Source: Siphonobacter curvatus (GTDB taxonomy: Bacteria; Bacteroidota; Bacteroidia; Cytophagales; Spirosomataceae). Taken from it: DNA of 64,000 nucleotides. Below, piece after piece: positions 8,796 through 19,004 of the stretch. A model generated the notes under the pieces. It saw nothing but the letters and a program-made list of their open reading frames with translations. It did no database searches and was not told where the DNA came from. Position 1 is the stretch's first letter, and every line of letters begins with the position of its first letter. The position numbers and the translations under genes were made by a program. The stretch is taken from NCBI RefSeq assembly GCF_002943425.1, contig NZ_PTRA01000001.1, forward strand, positions 806,001 to 870,000, written 5' to 3'.

Positions 8796-10561
8796 TGAAG
8801 GGGTTGATAAATTTCATAGACCAACGTTCCCCGGTGGCTTAAGGCCGTGACTTTATGATAGTTGGGGTAGGAAGGAACCGCCTGATCGGGACTTAAAATC
8901 AGGTAGTCATAACGTACTGACAGGGGCTGGTTCATGTCAAGGACTAAGGAATCGGCCGCCTGTACATCTTTTTCGAGCAGAATCATGTGGAGCATGTGGT
9001 ACTCGCTGACGAAGATCCGTTTCGGTGCGGTACGTACCAGTTGCCGGGCCAACTGCTGAGTGGTGCGGGACAAGTTTCCGGATCCTGGGAAATATAAATT
9101 GGAGATCGCATCCTGATACACGCGGAAGCTGTAGACGGAAAGCAGAAGGAGCCCGATCGCCATCCCGATCAAAAGGAGTTTGGGGGGTACATTCGCCCGT
9201 AAGAGTTGATACAGAAAATTACCCAAAGCCAAGCTCAGCCATACGCCCAAATACGTCCATACCCGACCTCCGGGAATAATGCCCTGCAACGCTACGACGA
9301 TCATTCCCCCTAGAATTCCACACAGAAAAAGAATCGCCCAGGCGTTATCCGCAAAAGAACGAATGGATGCTTGGCTACGGTACCGATAACCCACGATCAT
9401 AACCGCAAACAGAATAAGAACGAAGGCAGCTTGCTGCCATAAAAGCAGGGCATGCCACCGCCGTAAGAAGGTCTTCTGGTAGACATTAGTAATAATTTCG
9501 AAGACACTGAGCTTTTCAAAGAAACTATTAGCCTGAAAAAGTACGTCCCACCCATTGAATAAGAAGATGGGCAAGTACAAAAAGAAGATTCCTAAACCAA
9601 TGGCTAATCCCGCCCAGCTGATTGCTGGCAAGTGCTGATACAGGCGATTTTTGAGGAGTGTATACGCAATAAACAGAAGCAAACCCAGGAAGGTATAAAT
9701 GTACACGGGAATCGTATAGGCCCCTAAAACCGTACAAAGAATCAGCAGATGCAGGTAAAAAGGCTGGAACGATTTCAACCAGGCCCGTACGCTAAAGGCC
9801 GAGAGTAAAGCCAATAAACTAATCAGAGTATAACCACGTCCGTGGTGAGCAAATTGGCTGCTCAACGGTAGGATCAGGACCGTCAGTGTGGTGAAAAGGC
9901 TGCAAAGCAGTCCCCATTTTTTCAGACTGTAGATATACACCAGTGCTAACGTCAGGAGAAAATATACCAGCGAAACGCCACGAATCAAAACGAGAGGATT
10001 GATTAGGGACGTATCGAGTAGAGCATTGATCAGGTTATAAAAAACGTGATTATTGCCCTTCTGGTAGTACACCAACGTGAGTAGGAAGCCGGGTTTGCTA
10101 CAGTTATAGTACGAGTAGAGTTCATCAATGTAAGGAGCATACTGAGTCAGGTAATAGATCCATCGGAAAACAGCCAGAGCGAGTATTCCCAGTAAAAAAA
10201 GAGTACTGAATCGATGCTGCAGAAAAACGGTACGCAGGGAAACAAAACGAGTCGTTGCCGTATGAATAAAGCTAGGAAAGGAAAACCCCAGCTTCTTTAC
10301 GCAGAAAAGAAAAGCCACCAGAGTTACGAGTCCGTAGCCGAAGAAAAATAAAGAAAAATGATTATACCGATCTTCCGTTAAGTCCAGGGGTAGCAAATGA
10401 ATAGCCGGAACAGCTGCGTACCGGGTACGTATCCAGCGGATGGCTTCCGGATACGTATAATCACTGGTAAGTTTAAAGAGTAGGGCAGAAAGGCTAACGA
10501 AAAGAAACAAAATTCCTAAATCCCAGCGGGTGATTTTTACTAGAGGGGGAGCTTGTCGCAT
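8792..10561 (-). CDS. Polytopic GT-C-type (GT39/PMT-like) membrane glycosyltransferase
   Basis: A 589-residue protein with about 12 membrane spans. The first large loop contains QYAPYIDELYSYYN (about 140-153), an Asp-Glu motif at the position of the catalytic acid in GT-C enzymes such as ArnT and protein O-mannosyltransferases, and HHGRGYTLISLLALLSA follows. It would transfer a sugar from a polyprenyl-phosphate donor on the periplasmic side. No partner gene is adjacent, so the acceptor is unknown. The family-level call rests on topology and the DE motif; a membrane protein of other function cannot be fully excluded. Confidence 0.7.
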   Translation of the reverse strand: MRQAPPLVKITRWDLGILFLFVSLSALLFKLTSDYTYPEAIRWIRTRYAAVPAIHLLPLDLTEDRYNHFSLFFFGYGLVTLVAFLFCVKKLGFSFPSFIHTATTRFVSLRTVFLQHRFSTLFLLGILALAVFRWIYYLTQYAPYIDELYSYYNCSKPGFLLTLVYYQKGNNHVFYNLINALLDTSLINPLVLIRGVSLVYFLLTLALVYIYSLKKWGLLCSLFTTLTVLILPLSSQFAHHGRGYTLISLLALLSAFSVRAWLKSFQPFYLHLLILCTVLGAYTIPVYIYTFLGLLLFIAYTLLKNRLYQHLPAISWAGLAIGLGIFFLYLPIFLFNGWDVLFQANSFFEKLSVFEIITNVYQKTFLRRWHALLLWQQAAFVLILFAVMIVGYRYRSQASIRSFADNAWAILFLCGILGGMIVVALQGIIPGGRVWTYLGVWLSLALGNFLYQLLRANVPPKLLLIGMAIGLLLLSVYSFRVYQDAISNLYFPGSGNLSRTTQQLARQLVRTAPKRIFVSEYHMLHMILLEKDVQAADSLVLDMNQPLSVRYDYLILSPDQAVPSYPNYHKVTALSHRGTLVYEIYQPLH

Positions 10562-10590
10562 TACTTTTAAATGTAATTACGTCATAAAGA

Positions 10591-10635
10591 AACGAGTCCC
10601 TAAATTAAGTAGTTACGCTTAACTTAGGAACTCGT
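10591..10635 (-). terminator. Hairpin downstream of glnS
   Basis: A long imperfect inverted repeat, AACGAGTCCCTAAATTAAG paired with CTTAACTTAGGAACTCGTT, lies 18 bases after the glnS stop. On the minus strand it is followed by TTTCTTTAT. It probably terminates glnS before the glycosyltransferase gene. Confidence 0.65.
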
Positions 10636-10653
10636 TTGTATCGGAACAGGGTA

Positions 10654-12333
10654 TTATTTCTTCTTCTGGTCTTTAGCCCAGGAATCTTTCAAACCTACGG
10701 TACGATTAAAAATCAGACGATCTTCTGTCGAATCGGTATCCAGATTGAAATAACCCTTCCGCAAAAACTGATACGCTTTACCGCTGGCATCCCGCAGACT
10801 AGGTTCGGCAAAAGCTTGTACCACTTGTAGCGAGTTGGGATTCAGGTGATCTTTGAAATCGCCTTCTGCTTCCGCTAAATCTTCCACCTGGAACAGACGG
10901 TCGTACAAGCGTACTTCTACAGGTACGGCATCCGCCGCGTTAACCCAGTGAATCGTGCCTTGTACTTTCAATCCAGACGTATCCGAACCAGATTTACTTT
11001 CCGGAACGTAAGTACAATGCAGTTCGGTTACTTTGCCTTCGGCGTCTTTCACTACCTCGTTGCATTCGATGATGTACGCACCTTTGAGCCGTACGCGATT
11101 GCCGGGAGCTAGCCGGAAGAATTTCTTCGGCGGGTTTTCCATGAAATCTTCGCGTTCAACCAGAATTTCGCGGGAGAACGTGACCGCCCGATTGCCTTCT
11201 TCGGGATTCTCAGGATTGTTTTCAATCGAAAGCTCCTCGGTTTGTCCCTCGGGATAATTCGTGATGACTACTTTGATCGGATCGGGATCAAGTACAACCA
11301 TCACCCGCGTGGCTGTTTTGTTCAACTGTTCGCGTACGCAGAATTCCAGTAAGCCGACATCGATCAGGTTATCACGTTTGGCTACGCCGATGCGTTCGCA
11401 GAAATCGCGAATGGCTTCGGGCGTATATCCCCGACGACGAGCACCCGAAAGTGTGGGCATTCGCGGATCGTCCCAGCCTGCTACATGTCCTTCTTCCACT
11501 AATTGCTTGAGTTTCCGCTTGCTCATCACCGTATAGGTCAGGTTCAAACGCGCAAACTCGTACTGGTGAGAGGGGAAAATATCTAATTTCTCAATAAACC
11601 AGTCGTACAACGGACGGTGCGGAATGAATTCCAGCGTACAGATGGAATGAGTAATGTTCTCAATCGAATCCGATTGCCCGTGAGCAAAATCGTACATTGG
11701 ATAGATGCACCATTCGTTGCCCGTCCGGTGGTGGTGGGCGTGTTTAATACGGTAAATCACCGGATCGCGGAAGTGCATGTTGGGCGAAGCCATGTCGATT
11801 TTGGCCCGCAGTACCCGACTGCCATCCGGAAATTCACCGGCTTTCATTCGCTCAAATAAATCCAGATTTTCCTCGATTGAACGATGCCGGAACGGACTTT
11901 CCTGACCGGGTTCGGTAGGGGTACCTTTCTGGCTGGCAATGGCCTCTGCTGTGGAATCATCCACATAAGCCAGGCCCAACTGGATCAATTTTTTTGCAAA
12001 TTCGTACAGCTGAGCAAAGTAGTCGGAAGCGTATAGTTCTGCAGCCCAGTCGAAGCCAAGCCAGCGAACGTCCGCCTTGATCGAATCTACGTATTCAGTA
12101 TCTTCCGTAATGGGATTGGTATCATCAAAGCGTAAATTGGTTTGTCCTCCGTATTTCTGGGCTAATCCAAAATTTAGACAAATGCTTTTGGCGTGACCCA
12201 GGTGTAGATACCCGTTTGGTTCGGGTGGAAAACGCGTCAGGACACGGCCTCCGTTTTTATTTTCACGGAGATCGTTTTCAACAATTTCTTCTAAGAAATT
12301 TAGGGACTTAACTTCTTTGGTCTCTTCCGTCAT
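10654..12333 (-). CDS. glnS: Glutaminyl-tRNA synthetase
   Basis: A 559-residue class I aminoacyl-tRNA synthetase, close to the E. coli enzyme in length. It charges tRNA(Gln) with glutamine. Visible motifs: [17 protein letters not shown] (about 36-52, the HIGH signature), FDDTNP (about 71-76), the GlnRS/GluRS-type catalytic core, and [10 protein letters not shown] (about 270, the KMSKS loop). The C-terminal two-barrel anticodon-binding domain runs from about 340 and includes [16 protein letters not shown]. Single-gene transcription unit between terminators. Confidence 0.97.
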   Translation of the reverse strand: MTEETKEVKSLNFLEEIVENDLRENKNGGRVLTRFPPEPNGYLHLGHAKSICLNFGLAQKYGGQTNLRFDDTNPITEDTEYVDSIKADVRWLGFDWAAELYASDYFAQLYEFAKKLIQLGLAYVDDSTAEAIASQKGTPTEPGQESPFRHRSIEENLDLFERMKAGEFPDGSRVLRAKIDMASPNMHFRDPVIYRIKHAHHHRTGNEWCIYPMYDFAHGQSDSIENITHSICTLEFIPHRPLYDWFIEKLDIFPSHQYEFARLNLTYTVMSKRKLKQLVEEGHVAGWDDPRMPTLSGARRRGYTPEAIRDFCERIGVAKRDNLIDVGLLEFCVREQLNKTATRVMVVLDPDPIKVVITNYPEGQTEELSIENNPENPEEGNRAVTFSREILVEREDFMENPPKKFFRLAPGNRVRLKGAYIIECNEVVKDAEGKVTELHCTYVPESKSGSDTSGLKVQGTIHWVNAADAVPVEVRLYDRLFQVEDLAEAEGDFKDHLNPNSLQVVQAFAEPSLRDASGKAYQFLRKGYFNLDTDSTEDRLIFNRTVGLKDSWAKDQKKK

Positions 12334-12446
12334 ACTCGGTGCGGCTCGTTTGGAAAGGCGAAAATAAAAACCTTCCTGTAATTTAATATGAAAAGGGTCA
12401 TCACTATCCCTGATTTTCGTGAAATGATGACAATTTTTTAAACTGT

Positions 12447-12454
12447 TACCTTTG
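12447..12454 (+). promoter_or_regulatory. Candidate -7 element for the universal stress gene
   Basis: TACCTTTG matches TAnnTTTG exactly, 49 bases before the start codon. No TTTG is seen at the expected -33 spacing. Confidence 0.5.
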
Positions 12455-12503
12455 TCTTGCTAACAAAAAAGTATTCATTTCGGCTCGTTAATCCTCAACT
12501 TCT

Positions 12504-13340
12504 ATGAAAAATATTCTTGTCGCGGTTGATTTTACTGAAAATTCACGGCCTGCTCTTGAATCCGCAATTTTCCTGGCTTCTAAAAGCGGAGCAACGTTAC
12601 ACGTCCTGCATACGTATCTGCCAGTTTACCCCATGACCGAAACCGTAAGCGGCCCACCCGTGACGGTGGAATGGGAGGAAACCTATCGGCTCTCCGCTCA
12701 AACCCAATTGGATACACTAACCGAAGAAATGCGGGGGCGTGGCCTATCTCCGGAAATTTATCTCGAACTCGGCCCCGTGGGACCCGTCGTAAAGGATATG
12801 GTAGAATCCCACGCCATTGATCTGGTCATTCTGGGTCGGAGTGAATCCGATAGCTGGCTATCAGACTTATTTGGCAGTACCGCTACACAGTTGGTGAATG
12901 ATCTGACGGTACCCCTGCTGATGGTTCCTGCGGAATTTTCGCAACGTGGGTTTACCAAGATTGCTTACGCTACGCAGCTTGAATTTACGGAAACGCACGT
13001 ACTGAAGGATTTATACCGTTGGGCCGATTACATGGGAGCAACGGTACAGATCATTAATGTGCAGGCCGATCACGAGCCTAGTGTTAATTCCGATGAAGAA
13101 CTGATGAACGAAATTCGAGCGGCGTTTCCCGACCGTCATACTACCGTATTGCAGCGAAAAGCGGACTCCGTAGAAGAGGGGATTCAGGAATTGTTGCACG
13201 ATACGGAAGCCGATCTGCTGGTGATGAGTTCGCATCACCGAAATCTGTTTACGCAGATCGTGAATCCCAGTAAGTCTAAAAAGCTATTGCTCCACAGTCC
13301 AATTCCTACGCTGATTTTTCCGCTGGGCCGACTGAGTTAA
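12504..13340 (+). CDS. Universal stress protein with two UspA domains
   Basis: A 278-residue tandem UspA protein: domain 1 from residue 1 (MKNILVAVDFTENSRPALESA) to about 145, domain 2 from about 150 (FTKIAYATQLEFTETHVL) to the end. Domain 1 keeps a partial nucleotide loop, LGRSESDSWLSDLFGST, with a Ser where the canonical G-x2-G motif has its second Gly. Domain 2 has MSSHHRNLFTQIV, so ATP binding is doubtful. Such proteins modulate stress survival in the cytoplasm. Stand-alone gene with its own promoter and terminator. Confidence 0.9.
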   Translation: MKNILVAVDFTENSRPALESAIFLASKSGATLHVLHTYLPVYPMTETVSGPPVTVEWEETYRLSAQTQLDTLTEEMRGRGLSPEIYLELGPVGPVVKDMVESHAIDLVILGRSESDSWLSDLFGSTATQLVNDLTVPLLMVPAEFSQRGFTKIAYATQLEFTETHVLKDLYRWADYMGATVQIINVQADHEPSVNSDEELMNEIRAAFPDRHTTVLQRKADSVEEGIQELLHDTEADLLVMSSHHRNLFTQIVNPSKSKKLLLHSPIPTLIFPLGRLS

Positions 13341-13353
13341 GAGTGGTATGTAT

Positions 13354-13401
13354 AAAAAGCAAGAAGTCCGAAGCAGTACTGCTTCGGACTTCTTGCTTTT
13401 T
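13354..13401 (+). terminator. Perfect 24-bp palindromic bidirectional terminator
   Basis: A 48-base uninterrupted palindrome (24-bp arms, no spacer) that begins with AAAAAGC and ends with GCTTTTT. It lies between the convergent usp and PorU-like genes and serves both strands. Confidence 0.9.
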
Positions 13402-13409
13402 GTAATCTA

Positions 13410-16400
13410 CTAGCGAACGATAACCACACGACCCGTCGCTTTAAAAGCCGGATCGATGATCGGATAGGATTGACCGTTCTGACTCAATTTCAGGCGATAG
13501 ATATACGTACCGGGCGGAAGTCGATTCCCTTGATGGTCGGTTCCGTTCCAGAAATATTCGTTAGCTCCTACCCGCAGAGGCTGGGTTTCGTTACTGAGGA
13601 TACGCAGCAATTGGCCCTGAAGCGTCATAATCTCAATGGTCATGGCATCGGGTAAACGGTCGCCCGTCAGTACCAGGTTAAATCGGGTATAGAGTTCCAG
13701 CGGGTTTGGACTAACCATAAACTGTTGCAGTCCCGTTTCCGCTTTGACCTGGAAATGGATGGCGTAAGGTAAAGCTCCGGCATTGTTACCGGCAACATCG
13801 CTACCCTGAGCCTGGAAAAAGTACGTACCTTCGGCCAGATTTTTAGGTTGGTAGGTTACCCGGAATTCATTCCCTGCCAGCGTATCCCATTTCATATTCG
13901 GGTTTTTGTAAGAAAGGCGTTGCAACGAACCTTCGGGTTGCTGCCAGTACAAGTTTACCCCTACCGTATCCTGTTTAATGGCGTATTTATTGGAATCTTT
14001 CACGCGAACGACGATCACCGGATTCGCCGAAACGTAATCCCCTTCGCGGATCGTCCGGCCATCAAACGTCACTTCCAGCGTCGGTGTCGTACGGTCGGCC
14101 TGCACGTTCAGAGCAAACGTAACGGTATTGTTGGTATAGCTTACTTCAGGTAACACCTGGGGATTGACACTAATCGAAAGACGATTTTCTCCAGCCTGCA
14201 AATTCCGGTACGTCAGCGACAGAGGAATCGACTTGGCCGCGGCTACCCGGTATTGTTTCGTAGTTGTAACACTGGCCGCGGCATTCGTAAGAGTTTCGGT
14301 GACCAGCAGCGAATCCGTAAAAGTGGCGGTGCTAAGTACATTGAAATTCAGGGCCTGCGTAAACGAAGCACCTTCTTCCAGCGTCAGCGGTAGCGTAGAC
14401 AGGTACGAAGTACGTCCCTGTACGTATAAGGCTCCCTCCGGAACGCCTTGATACGAAACCAGCCAGCGTTTTAATTGTGGAGCCGTAGGACCACTGATTT
14501 TTTCCCGCAATCGCAAATACGGATACTGTTTGGCATCAATCTTACTGATGTCAATCAACGTTGAGGTGAGATTGGTGATCAATAGGGTTTCAGTACCCCG
14601 GGCGTCTACGCCGTATACGTCCAGGGAAGACTTTTGCTGCGTGTTTTTAGTAACCTGCTGGCGAATGGCACCCCAACGCGTGGTAGGACCAATCAGCGAA
14701 GAGGTCAGAACACCCGACGTGACCGATCCCGAAAAATCCCAGCGGCCGTTTCGCAACAACACCTGATCAGTCAGTACGTTTTCGAACTGCGTCGATTGAC
14801 TTTGAGCCCAGCCGTCTTCCACGCCTTTGATATACGTGAATGAATACTTGGACCACTGGTTGGTACCGCTCACGGCCTGATCGGCATCGCGTACCCGCCA
14901 GTAATAGACGGTGCTGTCAGAAGCAAGCAGAGCTACTTTCCAGCCTTCGGCATTGCTGGAAGGCAACGTCGTTGTTTTTTTGAACGTACTGGTGAAGGCC
15001 GCCGACGTATCCAGTTCGAAGAGGATATTGCCCGCAGTTACGCTGGCATTCGTTGGCGTATATTCCGCCATCAGACGAGCCGTCGGTGCACCGTTTTCCT
15101 GGGTACCGACCATAGCAAAATCGTGTGGTAAGACAGGCCGGGCCAACGAACCGGGTAGAGCCAAACTGAGGAATGCTTTATTGTTTTGTTTGTTTAATTC
15201 ATCAATTTGGTTGGTCGCATCGATCGTCACATCAAAGCGGTTAGTACCGCCGCTGTTGGCTGCGTTGGCTACGGTGAAGTACAACGTATCCTGATAGGCG
15301 ACCGGGGCGTATTGACGCGAACCCAGGTCGATTTCACGACCGTTAGAAAGTGTCCGTTTCAGGCTGATGCTAAATGGCTTGACTAGGTTCCGACCAAGGT
15401 TACTCACCACCATGCCTACGCGGAAAGAATCGGCACTAGCTACGACTTCTTTGCCATCAAATCCTTTTAGAAATAAACCAGAATTAGTAACGGCGTAGTC
15501 GGGTTTCGTATAAGGAAAAGGAACGATGGCGGGATCGCCCTGCAGGACAAACTGTTGGGAGTGACCCAGAGCCATTTCGCCGGGATAGGCTTTTAAATAC
15601 GTACGAATCGCCTTAAGTAAGGATACCCCAAACGATTGGCCCAGACCTAATTCGTTTTTGAACATCTGGTCGTAAAGTGCCGTGGAATAGCCGTTCAAAT
15701 ACGTAGGAAAACCGCTGAAACTGGTCGCAAGAGCCAGGATGGCTCCCCGATCGGCCGTATTCACCCAATCGGAGCTAAGGGGTACTGCAGCCAAGTTGTT
15801 ATCGAAAATGTTACCGGCGTCACAACCATTGATGATCATGATCGGATACTTCCCTTTATTCCGGTATCCCAGCGACTCATTGGTCACGTATCCTACATCA
15901 ATGTCGGAAATTTGAGCAGCAGCGTGACCAAAAAAAGTAACAATGCCTAAACCTTGATTGACCGGGCCTGAGATGTTAATAAACTCAACCGGATCATCCG
16001 TTTTTTTGGAAGTGATGGATACTTTGCCACCTAAATTATTCTTTTCGGCAATCGTCTTGTAGCTCTCAACGTAATTGCGGAATAAGTTGAGTTCGCCCGT
16101 AGTTTTACCCCCACTCAAGTGAAGGAAGGATTTTCGCCATAAAGCAGGCTCCTGACGTTCGTACTCTTTTACTTTATTTAAATAAGCTAATACTTCATTG
16201 GGCGTAGTCACGCTCAAACGACCTACAGGAATACCCGGAATGTCTTTTTCACCCGTTAAGCCTTCCACCGTAACCCAGTCAGAGCCGGGCCAGCCACCAG
16301 CGGGAACAAGGTTATTTTGGTAAAAGTCACCAATGAAGCGGTAAAACTGCGGAGCTATGGTTTTGCCTATCAAAAAGAGGTGCTCGGGTTTACCGTTTTG

Positions 16401-17834
16401 AATCATGTAATCCGTAAAGTGCCGAATGGCCACACCACTGCGTTCTCCGTAATTAAATTGATTGGCTAATAAATCAATATCTACTATCAGCGTATCGTGT
16501 TTACCACCGGCTGCCGAGGCCCGATAAGCAGCGTATTCTTTCACAATGTCTGCATAACCACCCGCCGGTTTCTGCAAGCGTTTATTGGTAACAATGAGGT
16601 AATTGCTTTTCGTAGGATCAATCTTACGGAAACCGATCCGTTGAATCGTAGCTACGGTTCTGGTTTCCCGATTCACCCAGAGATTTCGACCGGAAGTAGT
16701 CTGTGGAATGACCGCCGATAAAACGCCATTGTTCAATGTACCGCTAATGCGGCGGATCTGGTCGGGCTGGGTAATGTCATAAATTTGATCGCTTCCGGTA
16801 GCGGAGCCAAGCTGGATCAAGGAAGTGCCCGTCGTATTGGCTCGTAGCCGTAACGTTTTACCCATACTTACGCCCTGCATGGTGAGGGCTTGGGGGTAAG
16901 AAAGTTGCGTATAAACGACGTAGTTAGATTCATTTTCAAAGGTTCCTTTGGTAGAAAGAACATTTAAAACGTGTGACTGAGCCGATACATCCGTCCACTC
17001 GAGGGTAGTCTTGAATAACTTGAGATCGTAATTGGTGTAGGCAATTGTTCCCAAAAGCCGGTTCTGAGTCGCACTGATTCCGCCCCGAATTTCAAGGTTA
17101 TGCGGATCAGCGGTGCCTCCATACACAGACAGTTCTAGTATAGGTTTATCGCCTGCCGTGTAAGGATTGGAAAGCGAAAAAGTATAATTCTTACTTTGTC
17201 CATTATTGATCCGAGCATCTGTATACCCTTTTCCGACTTCATAAGAGCTAATCGTCATTCCTGAAAGATAACGTACGCCAATTGGATACGTAGGACCAAC
17301 GGGATAACCCGCTTTAAACAACAGAAGCTCATCCTGCCAATGAAAGGGTTCGGCCTGCAAAGCTCCCGGAGCCTGAGCCGCTACCGTTTCCATTCGTTTT
17401 CCAGGTTGATTGTCAAGTCGGTAGGTTAAGTAATAGTAAGTAGTATCGCTGAATAAACTTACTTTCGGGTTCGTCTGAAGCTTCGGATCCCGGTATAGCG
17501 AGGCATCCCGGCTGCCGTCATTGGGAACGCCGTAAAATTCAACGTAGTCGCTGGAGTCAAACGTTCCATCCGCTTGCCCATTTACCGTAATGGCCTGCTC
17601 CGTACCCTGTTTGAAGAGTTGGTAAGAAGCGGGATTCTTTTCAACCGGAAACCCAGCTTGTCGTAGCTGATCATAAGGAATCCGGTAAACGCCTTTCTCC
17701 CAGACCGGAATTTTGAAATACGTTTGTTCGTAGTTAATCCATTCATTACCAAATCGACCCTGCTGGGCGTAACTTCGGCTGAATAGCAGCAAACCAATGA
17801 AAAGAATATATAAAGTATAACGGTTGGCTAACAT
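13410..17834 (-). CDS. PorU-like C25 (gingipain-family) cysteine peptidase with type IX-type C-terminal domain
   Basis: A 1474-residue exported protein. A signal peptide (about 1-23, ending SYAQ) is followed by a beta-rich N-terminal region to about 400 and a peptidase C25 domain (about 410-760). The catalytic dyad is visible as His637 in FFGHAAAQ and Cys671 in IINGCDAGN. CARDB/Ig-like beta domains (about 790-1370) come next, and the last ~100 residues form a FlgD/T9SS-type C-terminal domain (VSPNPLELYTRFNL to GRVVIVR). This layout fits a PorU or PorU2-type sortase, which cleaves and anchors T9SS cargo at the surface. Typical PorU proteins are shorter (about 1100-1300 residues), so a surface protease is the alternative. 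It lies 9 bases downstream of a GT-C-like gene, apparently in its operon. Confidence 0.82.
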   Translation of the reverse strand: MLANRYTLYILFIGLLLFSRSYAQQGRFGNEWINYEQTYFKIPVWEKGVYRIPYDQLRQAGFPVEKNPASYQLFKQGTEQAITVNGQADGTFDSSDYVEFYGVPNDGSRDASLYRDPKLQTNPKVSLFSDTTYYYLTYRLDNQPGKRMETVAAQAPGALQAEPFHWQDELLLFKAGYPVGPTYPIGVRYLSGMTISSYEVGKGYTDARINNGQSKNYTFSLSNPYTAGDKPILELSVYGGTADPHNLEIRGGISATQNRLLGTIAYTNYDLKLFKTTLEWTDVSAQSHVLNVLSTKGTFENESNYVVYTQLSYPQALTMQGVSMGKTLRLRANTTGTSLIQLGSATGSDQIYDITQPDQIRRISGTLNNGVLSAVIPQTTSGRNLWVNRETRTVATIQRIGFRKIDPTKSNYLIVTNKRLQKPAGGYADIVKEYAAYRASAAGGKHDTLIVDIDLLANQFNYGERSGVAIRHFTDYMIQNGKPEHLFLIGKTIAPQFYRFIGDFYQNNLVPAGGWPGSDWVTVEGLTGEKDIPGIPVGRLSVTTPNEVLAYLNKVKEYERQEPALWRKSFLHLSGGKTTGELNLFRNYVESYKTIAEKNNLGGKVSITSKKTDDPVEFINISGPVNQGLGIVTFFGHAAAQISDIDVGYVTNESLGYRNKGKYPIMIINGCDAGNIFDNNLAAVPLSSDWVNTADRGAILALATSFSGFPTYLNGYSTALYDQMFKNELGLGQSFGVSLLKAIRTYLKAYPGEMALGHSQQFVLQGDPAIVPFPYTKPDYAVTNSGLFLKGFDGKEVVASADSFRVGMVVSNLGRNLVKPFSISLKRTLSNGREIDLGSRQYAPVAYQDTLYFTVANAANSGGTNRFDVTIDATNQIDELNKQNNKAFLSLALPGSLARPVLPHDFAMVGTQENGAPTARLMAEYTPTNASVTAGNILFELDTSAAFTSTFKKTTTLPSSNAEGWKVALLASDSTVYYWRVRDADQAVSGTNQWSKYSFTYIKGVEDGWAQSQSTQFENVLTDQVLLRNGRWDFSGSVTSGVLTSSLIGPTTRWGAIRQQVTKNTQQKSSLDVYGVDARGTETLLITNLTSTLIDISKIDAKQYPYLRLREKISGPTAPQLKRWLVSYQGVPEGALYVQGRTSYLSTLPLTLEEGASFTQALNFNVLSTATFTDSLLVTETLTNAAASVTTTKQYRVAAAKSIPLSLTYRNLQAGENRLSISVNPQVLPEVSYTNNTVTFALNVQADRTTPTLEVTFDGRTIREGDYVSANPVIVVRVKDSNKYAIKQDTVGVNLYWQQPEGSLQRLSYKNPNMKWDTLAGNEFRVTYQPKNLAEGTYFFQAQGSDVAGNNAGALPYAIHFQVKAETGLQQFMVSPNPLELYTRFNLVLTGDRLPDAMTIEIMTLQGQLLRILSNETQPLRVGANEYFWNGTDHQGNRLPPGTYIYRLKLSQNGQSYPIIDPAFKATGRVVIVR

Positions 17835-17843
17835 ATAGGTGAA

Positions 17844-19004
17844 TTATAGATTAGGGATAATAAGTTGGAATAAAGTACGCAATTTAAACAATTCTTTGGG
17901 TAGTAAATTCGTAAGCGGAATCATTATGAAAAATACGAGTACGGGTCTTTTTACTTTGGCCCATTGCTTCGCTCGTAGGGGTGAAGAAAGCCAGTCTAAG
18001 GCGGCTAGGCACCCCAGTAACGTAGCCGGGGCCAGTAGCCGATAGTTCAAGGAATCGAACGGGCTGATGAGTCGTAAAGTGGTAATGATCAAGCCATACA
18101 GACCCCCAGCGTAGAGGTACAGACTTGGTCTGGAAAGGCTAAGCGATACGTCTTTCCAGGAGTAAATTTTAAAAAGGTAAGTCAAGAGAACTACTTGTAT
18201 ACCTAGGGCTATCCAAAGTAGCGTATCCTCTACGGGAGCATCCCTCAGTAATACAAATTCGTTGAACCATCCTTGAGCAATTCCTCCTAAAAGAGCGGGT
18301 AAAGGTTCCGTTTCCACAAAGCGTGCACCACCCCATAGTGAACTGGCCTGCCAAAGGTTTATTCCAAAATACAAGCCGTAGCTTACAGCTAACGTACCAA
18401 ACATACGTAAAGACCATTGAGCCCGGCGGTATGATTGGGTATACTGAAAATATACGGCTGCGATTGCCAAACTCACGCCCACAAAGCCACCGATGTAACG
18501 TACTAAAAAGGCAGCGTAGCTTAAGCCAAGAAAATAAAAGGAATGGGCCGATTCATACCTCCAATGGCGATAGAGTTGCAAACAAACCAACACCAGAATG
18601 ACGATGAACAAGGTTTCTGACCAGGTATAAACGGCCATTTTCGTCAAATACCCCAGAGCAAAGCCTAGGATGTATGCCCGGTCACCGTAGGTTCGGTGTA
18701 GTACGTACAGGAGTACATAAAGAGCTAGGAGGTTGACTAGTTTAGATGCCCAGAGAAGCGAAACGGGCAGTAGTAAATGCACGCAGGCAATGCAGGCCGA
18801 ATAGCCCAGGGGCCAAAGGGCATTCCAGCTACCGTGCCATTGATACCCTTCTCCGTTTGATAAAGCTAAGGCTGATTCCAGGTAAGCGTACGAATCCGGC
18901 GAGCACCCCTGGTTGGGGGCGAAGGGAATGATGCCACAAATCAGTAAGGTGTACAAAGCCCCCAAAACCAGTAGCTTATACCCTGGAGAAAAGACGAGCT
19001 TCAT
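17844..19004 (-). CDS. Polytopic membrane protein, probable GT-C-type glycosyltransferase
   Basis: A 386-residue protein with about 9-10 membrane spans. After the first span comes APNQGCSPDSYAYLESALAL (about 28-47), an Asp-containing first loop like that of GT-C glycosyltransferases, then repeated aromatic-rich helices. Its ATG overlaps the stop of the acyltransferase gene upstream (ATGA) and its stop lies 9 bases before the PorU-like gene, so the three form one operon. Function inferred from topology only; it may decorate a surface glycan. Confidence 0.55.
   Translation of the reverse strand: MKLVFSPGYKLLVLGALYTLLICGIIPFAPNQGCSPDSYAYLESALALSNGEGYQWHGSWNALWPLGYSACIACVHLLLPVSLLWASKLVNLLALYVLLYVLHRTYGDRAYILGFALGYLTKMAVYTWSETLFIVILVLVCLQLYRHWRYESAHSFYFLGLSYAAFLVRYIGGFVGVSLAIAAVYFQYTQSYRRAQWSLRMFGTLAVSYGLYFGINLWQASSLWGGARFVETEPLPALLGGIAQGWFNEFVLLRDAPVEDTLLWIALGIQVVLLTYLFKIYSWKDVSLSLSRPSLYLYAGGLYGLIITTLRLISPFDSLNYRLLAPATLLGCLAALDWLSSPLRAKQWAKVKRPVLVFFIMIPLTNLLPKELFKLRTLFQLIIPNL

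Noticed and set aside
13354-13401. Perfect palindrome as a phage attachment or dimer-resolution site
   Set aside because: Its flanking A and T runs and position between two convergent gene ends fit a terminator; no integrase is nearby.
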